Source: Channa striata
Lineage: Eukaryota; Chordata; Actinopteri; Anabantiformes; Channidae
Length of the DNA stretch: 64,000 bases
Assembly: GCA_033026295.1 (NCBI GenBank)
Contig: CM065189.1
Span: 958,377-1,022,376 of the forward strand
Reading direction: 5' to 3'
Part shown: piece by piece, positions 33,731 to 46,129 of the stretch
How positions within the stretch are numbered: position 1 is the first letter of the stretch
Layout: each line of letters starts with the position of its first letter
The notes under the pieces: generated by a model
Told to the model about the DNA's origin: nothing
Databases searched by the model: none
The model's input: only the letters and a program-made list of their open reading frames with translations
Program-made: the position numbers and the translations under genes

Positions 33731-33899
33731 TCTTTAAAAGTGGAGATGGAGAACGAACCCCTCTCCCACTCCGCCATTCCCCACATGCCAGTTACCAGGG
33801 AAACACAGATCAGCGTCAGCGCCATGACAGAAAGTGTCTCAGTATATCAGGGGTCCCCCAGCAGTCAAAGCCTATAGCAGCAGGACAAGAACTAACTAT

Positions 33900-34702
33900 A
33901 AGGTTTTGAGCCTAGTATAGAGGGTGTCTGCTTCCCGAATCTGGACTGGGAGCTGGTTCCACAGGAGAGGCGCTTGATAGCTAAAGACTCTGCCTCCCAT
34001 TCTGGGAATCACAAGTAGGCCTGCATCCTAAGACCGAAGTGGTCTATTAGGATGATCTGGTACTAGGAGATCTTTGAGGTAGGATGGAGCTTGACCGTTT
34101 AGAACTTTATAGGTGAGAAGAAGGGTTTTAAATTCTATTCTACATTTAATTGGAAGCCAATGGAGAGAAGCTAATGAAGTTGAAATATGATCTCTCTTAC
34201 CAATCCCAGTCAGCAATCTTGCTGCAGCATTTTGGATTAATTGGAGGCTTTTTAGAGAGTTACTGGGGCAGCCTGAAAGTAGAGAATTACAGTAGTCCAA
34301 TCTAGAAGTAACCAATGCATGAACCAGTTTTTCAGCATCGGTTTAAGAGAGGATGCTCCTAATTTTGGCAATGTTTCTTAGGTGGAAGACGGCTGTTCTA
34401 GAGATTTGTTTTATGTGTGAGGTAAATGACAAATCCTGGTCAAAAATGACTCCGAGATTGCTTGCAGTACTACTGGGGGCAAGAGTTATGTCATCTAAAG
34501 TAGCGATATGGTTAGAAAACATGTTTCTTAGACTTTTAGGCCCAAATACAATAACTTCAGTTTTATCTGAGTTTAGAAGAAGGAAATTATATGTCATCCA
34601 GTCCCTTATGTCTTTTAGACATGCTTGTAGTTTGATTAATTGATTTGTTTCATCTGGTTTCATAGATGGATATAACTGTGTGTCATCAGCGTAGCTGTAC
34701 AC
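33900..34702 (-). pseudogene. L2 reverse transcriptase, C-terminal half
   Basis: The reading frame starts in the catalytic palm (YADDTQLYP). It runs through IRDWMTYNFLLLNSDKTEVI, NLGVIFDQDLSFTSHI, LDYCNSLLSGCP, LIQNAAARLLTG, HWLPIKCRIEFKTLLLTYK and NGQAPSYLKDLL. One stop near 34340 and one near 34028 split it. L2 proteins copy their RNA by target-primed reverse transcription. Upstream fingers and endonuclease are absent through 5' truncation. Confidence 0.85.
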
Positions 34703-34705
34703 ATG

Positions 34706-35699
34706 TAAAATTTACATGTGTAATGGAAACCAACATAAAATTGCCCCACTACAGAAATACTGCATTATGGAGTATGCTTTCTAACACTTTAACCCCTAAG
34801 AAAGTTTGAGAGTAGGTGAAGGACTACTCAAGGATAAAACAAGGTCATAATCAGGATCATTTAGCTTTAAGTAATGCTTTTAGGAATAATCACTGCACTG
34901 TATTGTATGCTGTCCATGTCAATCCTTGCACTGTATGCTTTTAATTTTTTCCAAAAGAAAAGAAGAATACATCTTACCACATCAAAGGTAAGCGTAAGAA
35001 TAAACCGTCATTGCCAGAAAACGTCTTGGCCTCCTGTGAGCATTCTTGCAAATCCAAAACTTCTGTTTCTATGCTGTAGGTAGGAGGGATCACAGATTAT
35101 ACGGGTTAGATTAGATGTGAAGCGAGCAGCACCTGAGTGCACAGCGCCACTGTCAACACTGGTCGAACAATTATCGTTCTGTCCCTCAATTTACTGCTGT
35201 TTTAAAGGCTCAGCAAGTTTCCTTAGGGTTTCTCTCCATAAAAATGTGGATGACTGCACATATTGAGTTATGTGGTTCTCTCTGGCAAGGCTACAGGAGT
35301 GGGCTTTGATGTGAAGCCATTAAAAGGTGGAAGGCGGCAGCCAAGGCTGCATACTGCAGTGTAGGTTAAAGCAGGACACGGAGGTCAGCAACGATACAGT
35401 GTACAGCAGGGTGGAAACAGCCACCACGTGTGGGACACAGAGGAAAAAGCATGATGGTGATAAAAATCTGCAGTCAGGAACAGTCTCATTTCTGTGCTGG
35501 AGCTTCAGGCACGGTCAAAGCAGAGGTTTGTTCAACCGGTGATGTAGAGGAGCTGCAGAGTTATAACTACGCCTTGTCATGCACAAGTGTTTTCTCGCAC
35601 ACAAATGTACGGAGGTCAAGCTGTGCTTTCTGCATTTCTAACTTTAACTCCTGCCTAAAGAAGTTCTCTCTGCAAAACTGGCCGATGATCAGACGAATT
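34706..35699. other. Unassigned DNA
   Basis: No feature supported; small frames at 34874-35083 and 35327-35542 have no motif. Confidence 0.35.
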
Positions 35700-35935
35700 T
35701 GATATCTCACATCAGACAGCAAAAGAAAGAGCCAAAGGTTTATCTTCCAACATGACAACATCCTAAGCCCACAACCAAGGCAACTCTGAATGTGGCCCAG
35801 AAGGGGTCCTGACTTATGCTTAACGCTACTGAACATCTCTGGAGAGACCAGAAAACAGCCGTCCACTAATGGTCCCCATCCAACCTGACTGAGCATTGAG
35901 GGTTCTTTTCAAAAACATGTTCTGAAAGGTTCCAA
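35700..35935 (+). pseudogene. Tc1-type transposase 3' scrap
   Basis: A degraded stretch contains 'ttccaacatgacaacatcctaagcccacaaccaagg', 'gtggcccagaaggggtcctgac' and 'gaacatctctggagagacc', then 'ggtccccatccaacctgactgag'. These correspond to the Tc1 catalytic region around QHDNDPKHT and WPSQSPDLNPIEHLWRDL. The reading frame is lost and no inverted ends were found. Confidence 0.65.
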
Positions 35936-37555
35936 ATGGTTCTTCTGCATCAAACTATGCAGTGACACAGCTACGCTAAAGATATGCCTGTGTTTGCAAA
36001 GATAACACTCCTATGAAACAAGGCATAATAAAAAATATGCAAAGGAGACATCCATCAACCTACATGAAATATTACTGATAATTTCGCCATAAAACACATC
36101 TGAAAATTCAGTGATTGGGCCTATTAATTCAGCTTTCTATTCTCTGTAAGCACTTTGTTTTGAACGTTGAAGTGGTCTTTAAATCAAATTTAGAATCTAT
36201 ACCCGTCATCACTCAGAACACATTTTTACCTCCATTTTTCTGTGTCACACCTAGCAGCAGGGAAATTTCACTGCTTCGCTGTCAGCTAAAAATTACATTC
36301 CTATTCAGCTAAACTGCAGACGTAACTACAAACACATTACATTTCCTGTATATATAATGTCAATATCTGAGAATGTCCAATCTTGCAGCAAAACATTGGA
36401 CATCTGCCATAATATGTGATCCTGCACTACAGTGTCTGATTATAAGTATTTTATGGTTACGTTGAAGTAGTTACAGCAGCTGGTTAGGGTTGGAGGAAAA
36501 TCGAGGGCTGGTGTAACACGAACGGAAAAGCCATTATGATGTCTTTGTAACCCCAACAAGCGCAGCGTTCTACAGTGGGGTACCACACGTGTCAACGTGT
36601 CACCTTGTCGGTCGCAGAAGCCATGCCGACAGACACGGTTTGCAGATGATTCTGCTACATGGTTGTGTGTCACAATATTTAATTCTCTGGTGGAAGAATT
36701 TTAGTCAGACACAGCCTCTACTAAACAAAAGTCATGTAAATGTAACTTTATCTTTGGACAGACTTTGTATCCTGGATTTAAGTCTAATATCTTTCCCTTC
36801 CCTGGCATTTCATAAAGAAATTAATACTGCAAGTGTTGTAATTTCCTGCAAAATTGCAACCACATTTTAGTTTACTTGACAACTTGTTTTTGCCCTTTAA
36901 GGCCCAATGTTCAGTTTATAAGGCCCTGTTCTCGGAATGGCCCCTTATATGCAACTAGACAAAAAACATTTGATAGGACTTTGATTTATTATAATTTACA
37001 ATTAATTTCCCAGAAGAATATATGGCTGCAATACCCAACTACATTTGGTTCAGGCCTTATGAAGCAACTTTCTTCCATCTGCTCTCAACATCATTAGTAA
37101 AAGATCAAGAGAGGGACACAGTTTGTGTGGTCCTCTGAGTGCAAGGCTGAAGAAAATGACCAGAATCCAAGTTAAAGAAGCAGATGTTTATACAAGATAA
37201 CAGTTAAATGTGTTTGAACTAGTATTCAGATCCAGACATTCCATCACCTCAGCGTATGACAGCACTGGAAAAAAGTCTTTATTTATCAAGGTTATGCCAA
37301 CAATGAATTCTGTGGGGCCTTACAAAATGGACCAAATATATTTTTTTTTTCAATGTTATAGTCATTTGTATGTAGTTATGGTTAAAGGTTTGTTAGAATC
37401 TTTAGAATTTTCTCTACTTTTGCAATAAGACGACTTAACATTTAATTTAAAACAAGTCATTAAACTAGACAAAAAGGAAGCCAGTTCAATGACACTAACC
37501 TATTTATTATAGAAAATTATTTAAGACACATAGACGTTAACGAGAAACTACAGTG
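35936..37555. other. Unassigned DNA
   Basis: AT-rich; no gene or clear repeat supported. Confidence 0.35.
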
Positions 37556-37559
37556 ATCT

Positions 37560-38310
37560 ACATTACAGAAATGTTGTTGGCCTCTGTTAATCTCAAATGG
37601 AAGACACTTGGTTTTACCAGGGCTCTTCCAAGACCTCGTCACCTGTTCAAACTGAGCAATTGGGTCTTAGTAAGAGAAGTGACCAAGGACCTGATGGTCA
37701 CTGACTGACATTCAGAGATTCTGTGTGGAGATGGGACAAAGTTCCGGAAGGACAGTCATCACTGTTGCTGTCCACCAACCTGGGCTTTATGCCTCTGAGT
37801 CCAAATACACTAAAGCCCACTTGGACTTTACAAAAACGAATCTGAAGGACTCAAAGACCTCTCATCAGCTGCACAATGCCATCTGTACATTGAAGCATGG
37901 TGTTGGCAGAATCATACTATAAAGTTGTTTTTCAGCAGCAGGGACTGGGCGACTGGTCAGGGTTGAGAAAATGCTAAATGGAGTAAAGTACAGCAATATT
38001 CTCAATGAAAACCTGTCCCAAAGCACTCAACACCTAAGACCGGGCAGAAGATTTACTTTCCAACATGACAACAATCGAAGCACACAGCCAAGACTTAGTG
38101 ACAACTCTCGAATGTCCTAGAGTGGCCCAGCCAGAATCCTGACTTGAACCCTATAAACATGAGACAGCTGTCCACCAACGGTCCCCATCCAACCTGACTG
38201 AGCTTGAGAGGATTTGCCATAAAGGTGTGCAAAGCTTCTCACGTTATACCCTAGAAGGCCCAATTTTTCAGTGAATTAATGAGTAAAGGGTCTGAATACT
38301 TATGTACATG
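37560..38310 (+). pseudogene. Tc1-type transposon remnant
   Basis: The sequence follows a well-known fish Tc1 element in order: 'gaccaaggacctgatggtcactgactgacattcagag', 'ggacagtcatcactgttgctgtccaccaac', 'gaagcatggtgttggcagaatcatactat', 'ttcagcagcagggactgggcgactggtcaggg', 'ttccaacatgacaacaatcgaagcacacagcc', and 'gggtctgaatacttatgtacatg' near the 3' end. Transposase coding (cut-and-paste, DDE type) is broken by many stops. The terminal inverted repeats are not recognisable. Confidence 0.8.
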
Positions 38311-38814
38311 TACAATACAACATGTGGTACGGACTGCAGATCGACGAGAAAAAATGAACTGAAACAACTGTAGCATCAAGCTTCAGCAAAACACTGAAAA
38401 AAGAAAAGAGGTCTGAAACATTTCTGAAAGTAGGGTATATAAATATTAAAAGTCCCTATTACAAGATATTACGAGTCTGTATGAACTGGCTGACCACTGC
38501 ACGTTTGCACAGCCACTGTCAGGAATGTCCAGTTCCTGAACGTTCGGACACTTTGCTATAGTCTGTGGGAGTGGACCTGTTACGACTAACAGTTTGACTT
38601 TAAGCTGTGTGAAAACTCAAAGACTGTAAAGCGTTTGCATGTGGTCATTTTCTCTAGGGTAAAAATGTAAGAGGAACACATTTCTTATTATTGCCTGTAT
38701 GTTCTACAAACCTTAATTTCAATGAAGTAAGATGTAAATAAAGACCGAAAACAAGGAATTGCACATCCTTCTGACTCATATTCAATTAAATACACAAAAA
38801 GACATTTAAATGTT
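38311..38814. other. Unassigned DNA
   Basis: No feature supported. Confidence 0.35.
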
Positions 38815-39045
38815 CATGGTAAATGCTCTGCACTTATATAGCACGTTTCTACCTGTTGGTGTTCAAAGCACTTTACACTCACAATCACACACACATTCAA
38901 ACACTGATGGTGGAGCTGCCATGCAGCTGACAGACGCTCACCGGGAGCAACTAAGTGGGGTTCAGTGTCTTGCTCAAGGAAACTTCGACGTATGACCAGA
39001 GGAGCCGGGGATCGAACCAACAACTGTAGGATTGGTGGACAGCTA
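38815..39045 (-). repeat. tRNA-derived SINE with LINE-type tail
   Basis: On the minus strand: a tRNA-like head with ggttcgatccccgg near 39005, the block ttgagcaagacactgaacccc, then gtgtaaagtgctttgaacacc and cgtgctatataagtgcagag, a tail form shared between fish SINEs and partner LINEs. It is longer than the related copy at 14096-14247. Like other SINEs it would need a LINE's enzyme to move. Confidence 0.75.
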
Positions 39046-39059
39046 CGGTGCAGTAGTAG

Positions 39060-39620
39060 TTTGGAATTAGGTGCCTGCAAATCATTCCAAAAGTGTTGAG
39101 CCAAGGGTATTTTACCACTGGGCTAGACCCAGTTTAACAACATTCAAGCGTTTGTGGACTGATGACACTAATTGTTGAAGCTTTGTAGGTGGAAGTGTTT
39201 ATCATTGTTGCTTGTGTACACCTTGACTTACTCAACAGTCAGGAGTCTGTTTTGTGTTATTTTTCGCTTCATAATGGACCACAAATTTTCAATGGGAGAC
39301 ACGTCTGGTCGCAGGCAGGCCAGTCTAGTATCTGCACCGTCACAGATGCTGGCTTTTGAACTTTGCGCTCATAAAAATCTGGATGGTCCTTTTCCTTTTT
39401 AGCTTGGAGGACACAACGTCCATAATTTCCCCCTAAAGATTTGAGTTGCAGACCACAGCACGCTTTTCCACATTGCATCAGTCCATCCTAGATGAGCTCG
39501 GACCCAGAGACCCAGTGGCTTTTCTGAGTGTTGCTGATGTTTTGCTTGAAAATAGTGTTCCGAAGTGTTCCTGAACCTACATGCTCATATCATTTACAGG
39601 ATGATTTCAGCTTTAGTAGT
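39060..39620. repeat. Possible interspersed repeat fragment, class unknown
   Basis: The words 'acaaattttcaatgggagacacgtctggtcgcaggcaggccagtctagta' and following bases resemble a common fish repeat I cannot name. No inverted ends or target duplication were found. It is listed mainly to account for the stretch. Confidence 0.35.
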
Positions 39621-39904
39621 GCCGGTCACAGTCATCCAGTGTTGGTTCAAAACGGGTTTGCAAGTCATTGTTTTCTGTTCTTACTTTTACACAGCGTCCC
39701 AGTTTCATTGGAATTTGGGTTTGTATTTTTGTCATGGAATGTTGAGGGTATATGTGAAGATAAACTGTATGTGTCAATGTATTTAACACTGTAAAATTAA
39801 AATTATTATTATAGTCTGCCAGGGGCAGTTCTAGAGGGTGCCCAAGGGGACCATAGCAAGGGGGGCCACTAAACGATGCTGCCAGATGTAACAGGGATGT
39901 TCTT
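39621..39904. other. Unassigned DNA
   Basis: No feature supported. Confidence 0.3.
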
Positions 39905-39915
39905 AAGTTTGGAAT

Positions 39916-41437
39916 TTAGAAGTAGGAAATTACAGGACGCCTAAGTCTTATAGGTTTGCTTTGTATGCTTTTCAAACTCAACTCAGGAACAAACACAGAG
40001 TCCTCGTGCTGAATTAAAAGCCAGAGATAAAAATGGGTCTTCAAATAAGTTTTAAAAATGGACAATGAAGGTGCCTGTCTAATGTGCAATGGTAGAGCAT
40101 TCCACAGTTTGGGTGCTGCTACGGCGAGTGCTCTGTCCCCTCTAGGCTTGCGCCGTGACTTTGGTACTGTCAGGAGAAGCTGGTCAGCTGACCTGAGAGA
40201 CCGGGAAGGAACATAGGGTATAAGTAGCTCGGCAAGATAAGTGGAGGCAAGACCGTGTAAAGATTTAAAAACGAGTAAATTAATTTTAAAATGAACTCTA
40301 AATTGCACAGGCAACCGGAGGAGCGTCGCCAGGATGGGAGTTATGTGCTCCCTCTTACGTGCCCCAACCATGAGACGAGCAGCAGCATTTTGGACCAGTT
40401 GGATACGTTCCAGGGAGCATTGATTTACTCCAAAATACAGTGCGTTACAGTAATCCAGTTGAGATGTAATAAAGACATGGATTACTGTTTCAAAGTGCTG
40501 CCGTGTGACGAAAGGCTTTACCTTAGCCAGCTGCCTAAGGTGTTAAAAAACAGACTTTACAACGGCACCAATTTGGTGATCCAATTTAACATCACTGTCC
40601 ATCTTAAAACCTAGATTTGAAACAATCTGCTTATCAAACTGTGTCAAAGGGCCAAGGTCAAGTAGGGAGGGTTTACTGCAGCCATTTGGACCGAAAACAA
40701 TCACCTCTGTTTTTTTAATGTTAAATTTAAAAAAACTTAGTGCCATCCATTCCTTAATGTCGTTAAGGCATGACAGAAGTGATTTTAGACTGAAGTCATC
40801 ACTTTTCTTCAGTGGCATATAAATTTGAGTATCATCAGCATAACAATGAAAAGAAATCCCATGTTTCCTCAGGATGGAACCCAGAGGAGGTAGATACAGG
40901 GAAAAAATGAGAGGCCCTAAAATTGACCCTTGAGGAACTCCATATAACCGGAGCTGAAGATGATTCAGAACCACTTCCACTTATGGTTCTGTCCGCCAAA
41001 TAGGACCTAAACCATTTCAAAGCGGTACCACGAATGCCCACCAGATGCTGCAGCCGTGTTAATAAAATATTATGGTCCACAGTGTCAAAAGCAGCAGTAA
41101 GATCTAGCAAAACAAGGATCATAAAATCACCAGCATCAGTTCCTAGGAGAATGTCATTAAACACCCTTATCAATGCTGACTCTGTGCTATGCAAAGCTTT
41201 AAAACCGGACTGAAAAACCTCTAAAAGATTTTTCTCAACTAAAAAAGATTTCAGCTGCACATAAACAATTTTCTCTAAGATTTTAGAGATGAAGGGCAGC
41301 TTGGAGATAGGCCTAAAATTAGCCAACTCAGTGTGGTCAAGACCTGGTTTCTTAAGCAGGGGTTTTACCACTGCATGTTTGAAATTTTCCGGAACGACAC
41401 CGGAAGTCAGGCTTCCGTTTATAATAAGCAAAACCAA
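39916..41437 (-). pseudogene. L2 reverse transcriptase, frameshifted
   Basis: From 41437: SGVVPENFKHAVVKPLLKKPG, NFRPISKLPFISKILEK, FQSGFKALHSTESALIRV, and VLLDLTAAFDTVDHNILL with the first catalytic Asp. After a break near 40960: GVPQGSILGPLIFSLYLPPL, FHCYADDTQIYMPL (catalytic pair) and FFKFNIKKTEVIVFGPNG. After another break near 40540: REHITPILATLLRLPVQF, SLHGLASTYLAELLIPYV and APKLWNALPLHIRQAPSL. All RT motifs are identifiable, but the frame is interrupted at least twice. Confidence 0.85.
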
Positions 41438-41516
41438 CTGCCCTATACTGGGGAAAACCTCTTTAAGAAAATGAGGAAAGCATCTCGAGGGGATCCTGAT
41501 GGCTTGATGTGGCTAA

Positions 41517-43273
41517 TCACTTCCTCCAAAAGTTAGAGTGTTTCGGGCTCAAACAAGGAGCACAATCAGATGGGTTAAAGATAGGAGCTGAGATGGAGGC
41601 CCTTGTGGTGACAACCTTCTCAGTAAAAAAGTGCAGGAAATTATTGCACATTTCAGTAGACGATTCCAGGCTGCATAATCTTGTTGAGGGGTTTAAAACA
41701 AGATCAGTTGTCTTAAATAACACATGTGGATTTTGGCTATTTGACACAACAACGTTTGAGAGGTATTCTTTTTTAGCATCTTTAACAGTGTTTTGATACT
41801 GACAGCCCTTTAGAATTTGAAAGGAGACCTGCAGCCCATCCTTCTTCCACCTGCGCTCAGCTTTTAAACATATTTGCCGAGCTTCACTAGTCCTGCTGCT
41901 GAGCCAAGGCTCAGTTTTAGCTTTAGGCAACACAGTTCTTAATGGGGCCACAGTGTCCAGTAGGGCACAACAAGAGGAGTGAAACCATGAGCTAAGTACT
42001 CCTGTGTCACCAACAGTCGTGTCAAAGGGAGGACATAGCTGGTTAAAGGCAGCAGAAAACTGACCAGCGGTGGAAGAATTAAAAATCCGACACAGGCGAG
42101 CAGGAGCAGAGGATTTAACTGCTGCACAGGAAGAGTCAGCATCAAATAAAATGGGCTGGTGATCAGAGAACACATTAATACAGGTCTTTAAGTTTGACAG
42201 AGACAAGCCATAAGAGAGAACAAGATCTAATGTATGTCCCTGTTGGTGTGTGGGACCAGCCACAAATTGCACCAAATTAAAAGAGTCAATAATGACTAAC
42301 AAGTCTCTCACCAGTGGTTTTTCAATGCAACACACGTATATTAAAGTCACCAACAATGAGGAGACGATCATAGTTAGGCATCATTTCAGCCAAAAATTCA
42401 GAAAATTCATTTAAAAAGTCCTTGTTATATTTGGGAGGTCGGTATATGACAGCGCACAGTACCGGTCAGAATGACCCACTTCAAATAGAGTTGCCTCGAA
42501 GCTGGAAAGTGAAGAAAACAAAACGTTTTACATTTGAAATCCTTTTTAAAAACTGCCGCTGTTCAGCCTCCACGGCCCGACATCCGTGGGGTGTCAAAGT
42601 CGGAACATTCAGCCGGTAAAAGTTCGACAAAAGCGCTGCATTCACCAGTACTGACCCAAGTCTCTGTCACACAGAGGAAGTCCAAACCCTGGGAGCAAAG
42701 GAAATCCTGTCAGTCATCTGGTGTTCACCAGGCCGATTCGGACTGGGGCTTGCGGGTTAGCGCAGGAAAGCCGAGGAAACGCCCTCAGGTTATGGGGGTT
42801 TACTCCGCGCTGGCGTGGCCGAGGAAAGCAGGGGCGGGGTCGCTGGAAAATCTCATCACTGCCCACAACAGGTGTCAGGCAGGCTCCGATGGGGTCCAGG
42901 AAACGCCAGGGCACAATGAAGGGAAGGTGCAAACCGTGTCCCGTTCGAGAGAAGCAAGGGGATCAAGCCAGGTGGGTCTTCAGCTTCACCAGCTGACCAC
43001 TGCGTTTACCGCGACGATGTTTTCGCCGAGGGAGAAGAGCCGAGGCCTGCAACAGGTGAGTCGGAATTCCCAACAGGAGCGGCGGCAGAGTTCCATGTCC
43101 ACAGGGATCAAATATACATAGATCCTTAACATTATATCGAAGATCCAGAAGGAACTGACAATCGTAAACCAGCAGAGAGTTCCAAAAGCCAGAAAATAAA
43201 TAAACACCAACAGTAAAACGAGCAGGAGACGAGCAGCCACAGACACCAGCGCCATCTCTGTGAACAACATCAA
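41517..43273 (-). pseudogene. L2 leader and endonuclease
   Basis: The leader (43273-42986) has hydrophobic segments, then frame-shifting pieces read DFLCVTETWVSTGECSAFVE (catalytic Glu), a GGG-rich block, and from 42371 LVRDLLVIIDSFNLVQFV, GPTHQQGHTLDLVLSYG (Asp) and NVFSDHQPILFD (the Ser-Asp-His end). The rest, to 41517, is the linker to RT with EPWLSSRTSEARQICLKAERRW. The endonuclease nicks target DNA to prime reverse transcription. The region around the GDFN motif (near 42350) is frame-disrupted. Confidence 0.75.
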
Positions 43274-43280
43274 AGATACA

Positions 43281-45645
43281 TGTAGCTTGAGTTCACAATA
43301 TCAATACAAAGGGACACAGAGTGTGGTGAGTTAGAAAGGACGTACAGTGGCAGAACATCTGTGAACTATTCCTTAAATAGATCATGACACACATGAGGGT
43401 GGTGCAATATAATCATTGCAAAACAAGCAGAAAACATCCATTGCAGGCCGGTACAGTTCACCACAGCCTCTCTCCGGGTTCTTTAGAGCACTGAGGACAC
43501 CATCTGTCAGTCTTTTACTCGCTCACTGTCTCTGTTTTCTTACTTCTTTTCCCTCTCATTGGATCATTCTTCTCCTCCTCTGTACACACACACACACACC
43601 GGGCAGTTTCTAACTCTGTCATGATACAGTATAAAAAGAGGAATGCATCTCATCAGGTTACTGTGTCTTTCATACACTGCCAACGGAGAATACCCAAGGG
43701 TTTTCAGAGGGATTCTCAGGTCCCAAACACTCTGTATGTTAAGAATCCTTCTTATCTCGCTTATAGATGAATACGAACAAAATGAAACCACAACACTTTA
43801 AACATATACGGCCTAAAGTGTTCTCACTGGAAACATATGGAAGGCCACTAAAAGTTGGCTGCATATAAAAGAGGAAACCACTGAGGGCACTGGGGGGAGG
43901 GCTAACCCGATAGTCCTGAAGTAGAACAGTATGTCTATGTAGGAACTGTTGGGGAAATGTGAACCGATTACACAATACTGCAAAAACAAATAAGAATACT
44001 GAAAGAGTAAGATTTGTCATTAAGGATAAAAAACTGAAAAATTGCCTAATCAAAATGTAATTGCTGAGGGTCGATGTAAAAACAGGCCGGAGCCTCCCTC
44101 AGCCAGCTTATCTGCAGCAAGAAGCAGCTGTTTTCTGGGTAAAATAAGCCGTTGTCCCACCACCTGCTCATCGGCAAACAGGAGACCGATTTAGAAATGC
44201 TGAGAAAGAAGATGCTGGACACGGTGGAGCCGGTGGAAACCAAAAACAGTTCAAAGGTGGAAAATGTATTTGAAATGAATGATCAGAGGCAGCTGTTTGA
44301 CACTCTGCCTCTTTACACAGATAAAGGTTTGATGCTGGATTGTACTTAAATCTTATTTGATCACCAAAGAAAAGTAAAAGCTCACACAACAATCACAATG
44401 TCGGGCTGCAACTTGCTGATTGAACACAATCAGAAACGTTTGTCTTTACCCACGTTGTAACGTGAGGTAGGACGGCACCTTAGTAAACTAGCAGAAGGCA
44501 GAGGTGAACTAACAGTGCAGAGCAACAATGAGGGAACTCACAGCTCATGTCGTAAAAAGACAGGCTTGAAACCAGGCACAAACTACTCAGACTACAAAAA
44601 TACTTAGTGTCCACAAATCCACAAGTTAGAGCACTGAATTGTCACCTCCAGCAAAGGAGCTAAGGGGGATCATTGTATACCACTAAACGAGATGCATGCC
44701 AAGGCCATCTAGGTTAAGTCCTAAAGGGGTCCCTGAGGAGCTACAATGTTTTTGCAGCACTATTTTCAGGGGCCTGTGCCCAGAAATACACCTAGGAACT
44801 AAGTGCTCACACCTCCGAGAAGGGCGTAAAGGTCATTTGTGAAGCCTCCTACTCTTGGGGTGTTTTCAAATCTACCTCGTTCCGTCCGTTTGAGTCAAAC
44901 TCTGGTTCATTTCCCCTCTTGGTGCCGTTTGTTTGTGCACTTTTGAACACGGCGATCGCACCCAAGTGCAGAACAAAACAACTGCACTGACATAATTTTT
45001 AGCTCAAAATAGCTAATTGACAACTCATGTTCTTATTTTACATTCACCATCTGCTGCAATGTTTGGCTTGTTTTTTTGCCCAGATAATCACCACGGTTAT
45101 TAACAAGTGCTAAGTGCACAGTTGGTTCATGTTGCATAGCATTTTTATCCATAGTAATAATCACCAGCACAAAACAGATTCTTCTTCCTGTGTTTACTTT
45201 TGCGTTCCTGCCCCAAATCCATTTCACCAATGGACGAAACAATTCGTACGTGACATCACATCATCACATATCTTGGTTCACTTGGATTGAAAGAAAATAA
45301 AACCAGAGGCGAAAGCACCAGGTTTACACAGTGGTGCAATGATTCTGCCCAGAATCTGGATCTGATCCACTCCACCCTTCTTCAAGCTGTTGCACCTACA
45401 CTAAAACCAGCCATTACACAGATCATCAACACAACCTGGAACGAGCAATCTTCACTTAACTCTCAGACCTACCTAGAGGTGTACCACTAAAAAAGCCATT
45501 TAGGTGTACCATAGAATAGATGTACAATAGAAAATCCATTCAATTGGCTTTTCCTATCACTGCTATGTGGACAACACGCAGCTCTTCCTGTCCTGAGCTT
45601 TAAAAAACACGCTGTCTCCAGGTCATGTAGATTTGCCCTCAACAT
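43281..45645. other. Mostly unassigned DNA
   Basis: No host gene or clear mobile element. One short frame at 44152-44349 is listed separately. The 44870-45290 part may hold another old repeat, but I could not name it. Confidence 0.35.
44152..44349 (+). other. Short open frame of unknown status
   Basis: About 65 codons outside recognised repeats read a hydrophilic, coding-like product (QETDLEMLRKKMLDTV, KVENVFEMNDQRQLFDTL). The frame starts after an in-frame stop, with TTG as the first usable codon, so an exon would need a splice acceptor such as the weak caaacag near 44179. No domain is recognised. Chance or an old TE scrap remain equally possible. Confidence 0.2.
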
Positions 45646-46122
45646 CAGTGGTCCGCATTTTTTTTGTGCCATGGACCGGTTTAATGTCAGACAATAATTT
45701 CACAGACCGATCTTAAGTATAACAATAACTGTAAAACCACTGTGTCTGCAACTTTATTAGCAGGTCCTCGCAACATCGCGCCAACATTGTAACATGAGTA
45801 ACAGCCTCTCAGTCCGACTCTCTTAGCTTGGAGCTTGACTCGCAGACTAAAGAAAACCTCCGTCTCTGCTCCTATGTGTGTTTGTGTGGATTTACCCCAG
45901 CCCATACCACAGTTAGGGACCCAGAGGCTGACAAAATGTAACACGTGACCGAGGCAAGTCATAGACAGATGTGACGGAGAGAATCCAGTAATTTTCCAAA
46001 ATAAAACATTGTCCAGAATCAGATAGTAAATAAAACGGAAAAAAGCTAATTATGTATTTTTCTGTGACCCAGTACCAATTGACACACAGACCGATCTGCA
46101 GCCTGAGGGTTGTGGACCCTTG
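45646..46122. mobile_element. hAT-type MITE, 477 bp
   Basis: It starts cagtggtccgcatttttt...gccatggaccggtttaatgtcagacaat and ends tttttctgtgacccagtaccaatt...gagggttgtggaccctt. This is a well-known hAT-derived fish MITE with inverted ends. Flanking 8-mers ctcaacat and ctctacaa agree at 6 of 8 positions, consistent with an aged hAT duplication. No transposase is present. Confidence 0.8.
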
Positions 46123-46129
46123 CTCTACA

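Larger units (their letters stand above)
32018..33829 (-). mobile_element. Internally deleted Gypsy element nested in L2
   Basis: The insert runs from tgtaacggtt to ...gccatgaca (minus: TGTCATGG ... CCGTTACA) and is flanked by gaaag at 32013-32017 and 33830-33834, the 5-bp duplication expected of Ty3/Gypsy. Inside, on the minus strand, are gag, a gag zinc knuckle, an RNase H end scrap and the integrase C-terminus, then a 3' LTR of roughly 490 bp (about 32018-32507). Protease and RT are missing. At 1812 bp it is a large-scale deletion derivative whose LTR ends match the solo LTR at 18006-19184. Confidence 0.85.
31798..34705 (-). mobile_element. L2 LINE, 5'-truncated, split by a Gypsy element
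   Basis: Read on the minus strand, RT begins at about 34702 with MYSYADDTQLYPS (catalytic Ala-Asp-Asp) and runs to about 33840. The 3' UTR resumes at 32017-31798 and ends ...gaattgaaca. The same order is seen uninterrupted at 61831-62930. The break at 32013-33834 is filled by the Gypsy derivative, with a 5-bp duplication. Confidence 0.85.
39905..43280 (-). mobile_element. Near full-length L2 LINE
   Basis: About 3.4 kb on the minus strand covers an N-terminal hydrophobic leader, endonuclease, RT and C-terminal domain in the usual L2 order. It is a different subfamily from the L2 copies at 31.8, 47.1 and 61.8 kb, with distinct RT residues. The TTGAA-type tail is not obvious at the 3' edge. The 5' edge near 43280 is an estimate and no duplication was found. 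Multiple frameshifts inactivate it. Confidence 0.8.

Noticed and set aside
42534..43121. 195-residue plus-strand frame
   Set aside because: Antisense to the L2 leader/endonuclease region; no domain of its own.
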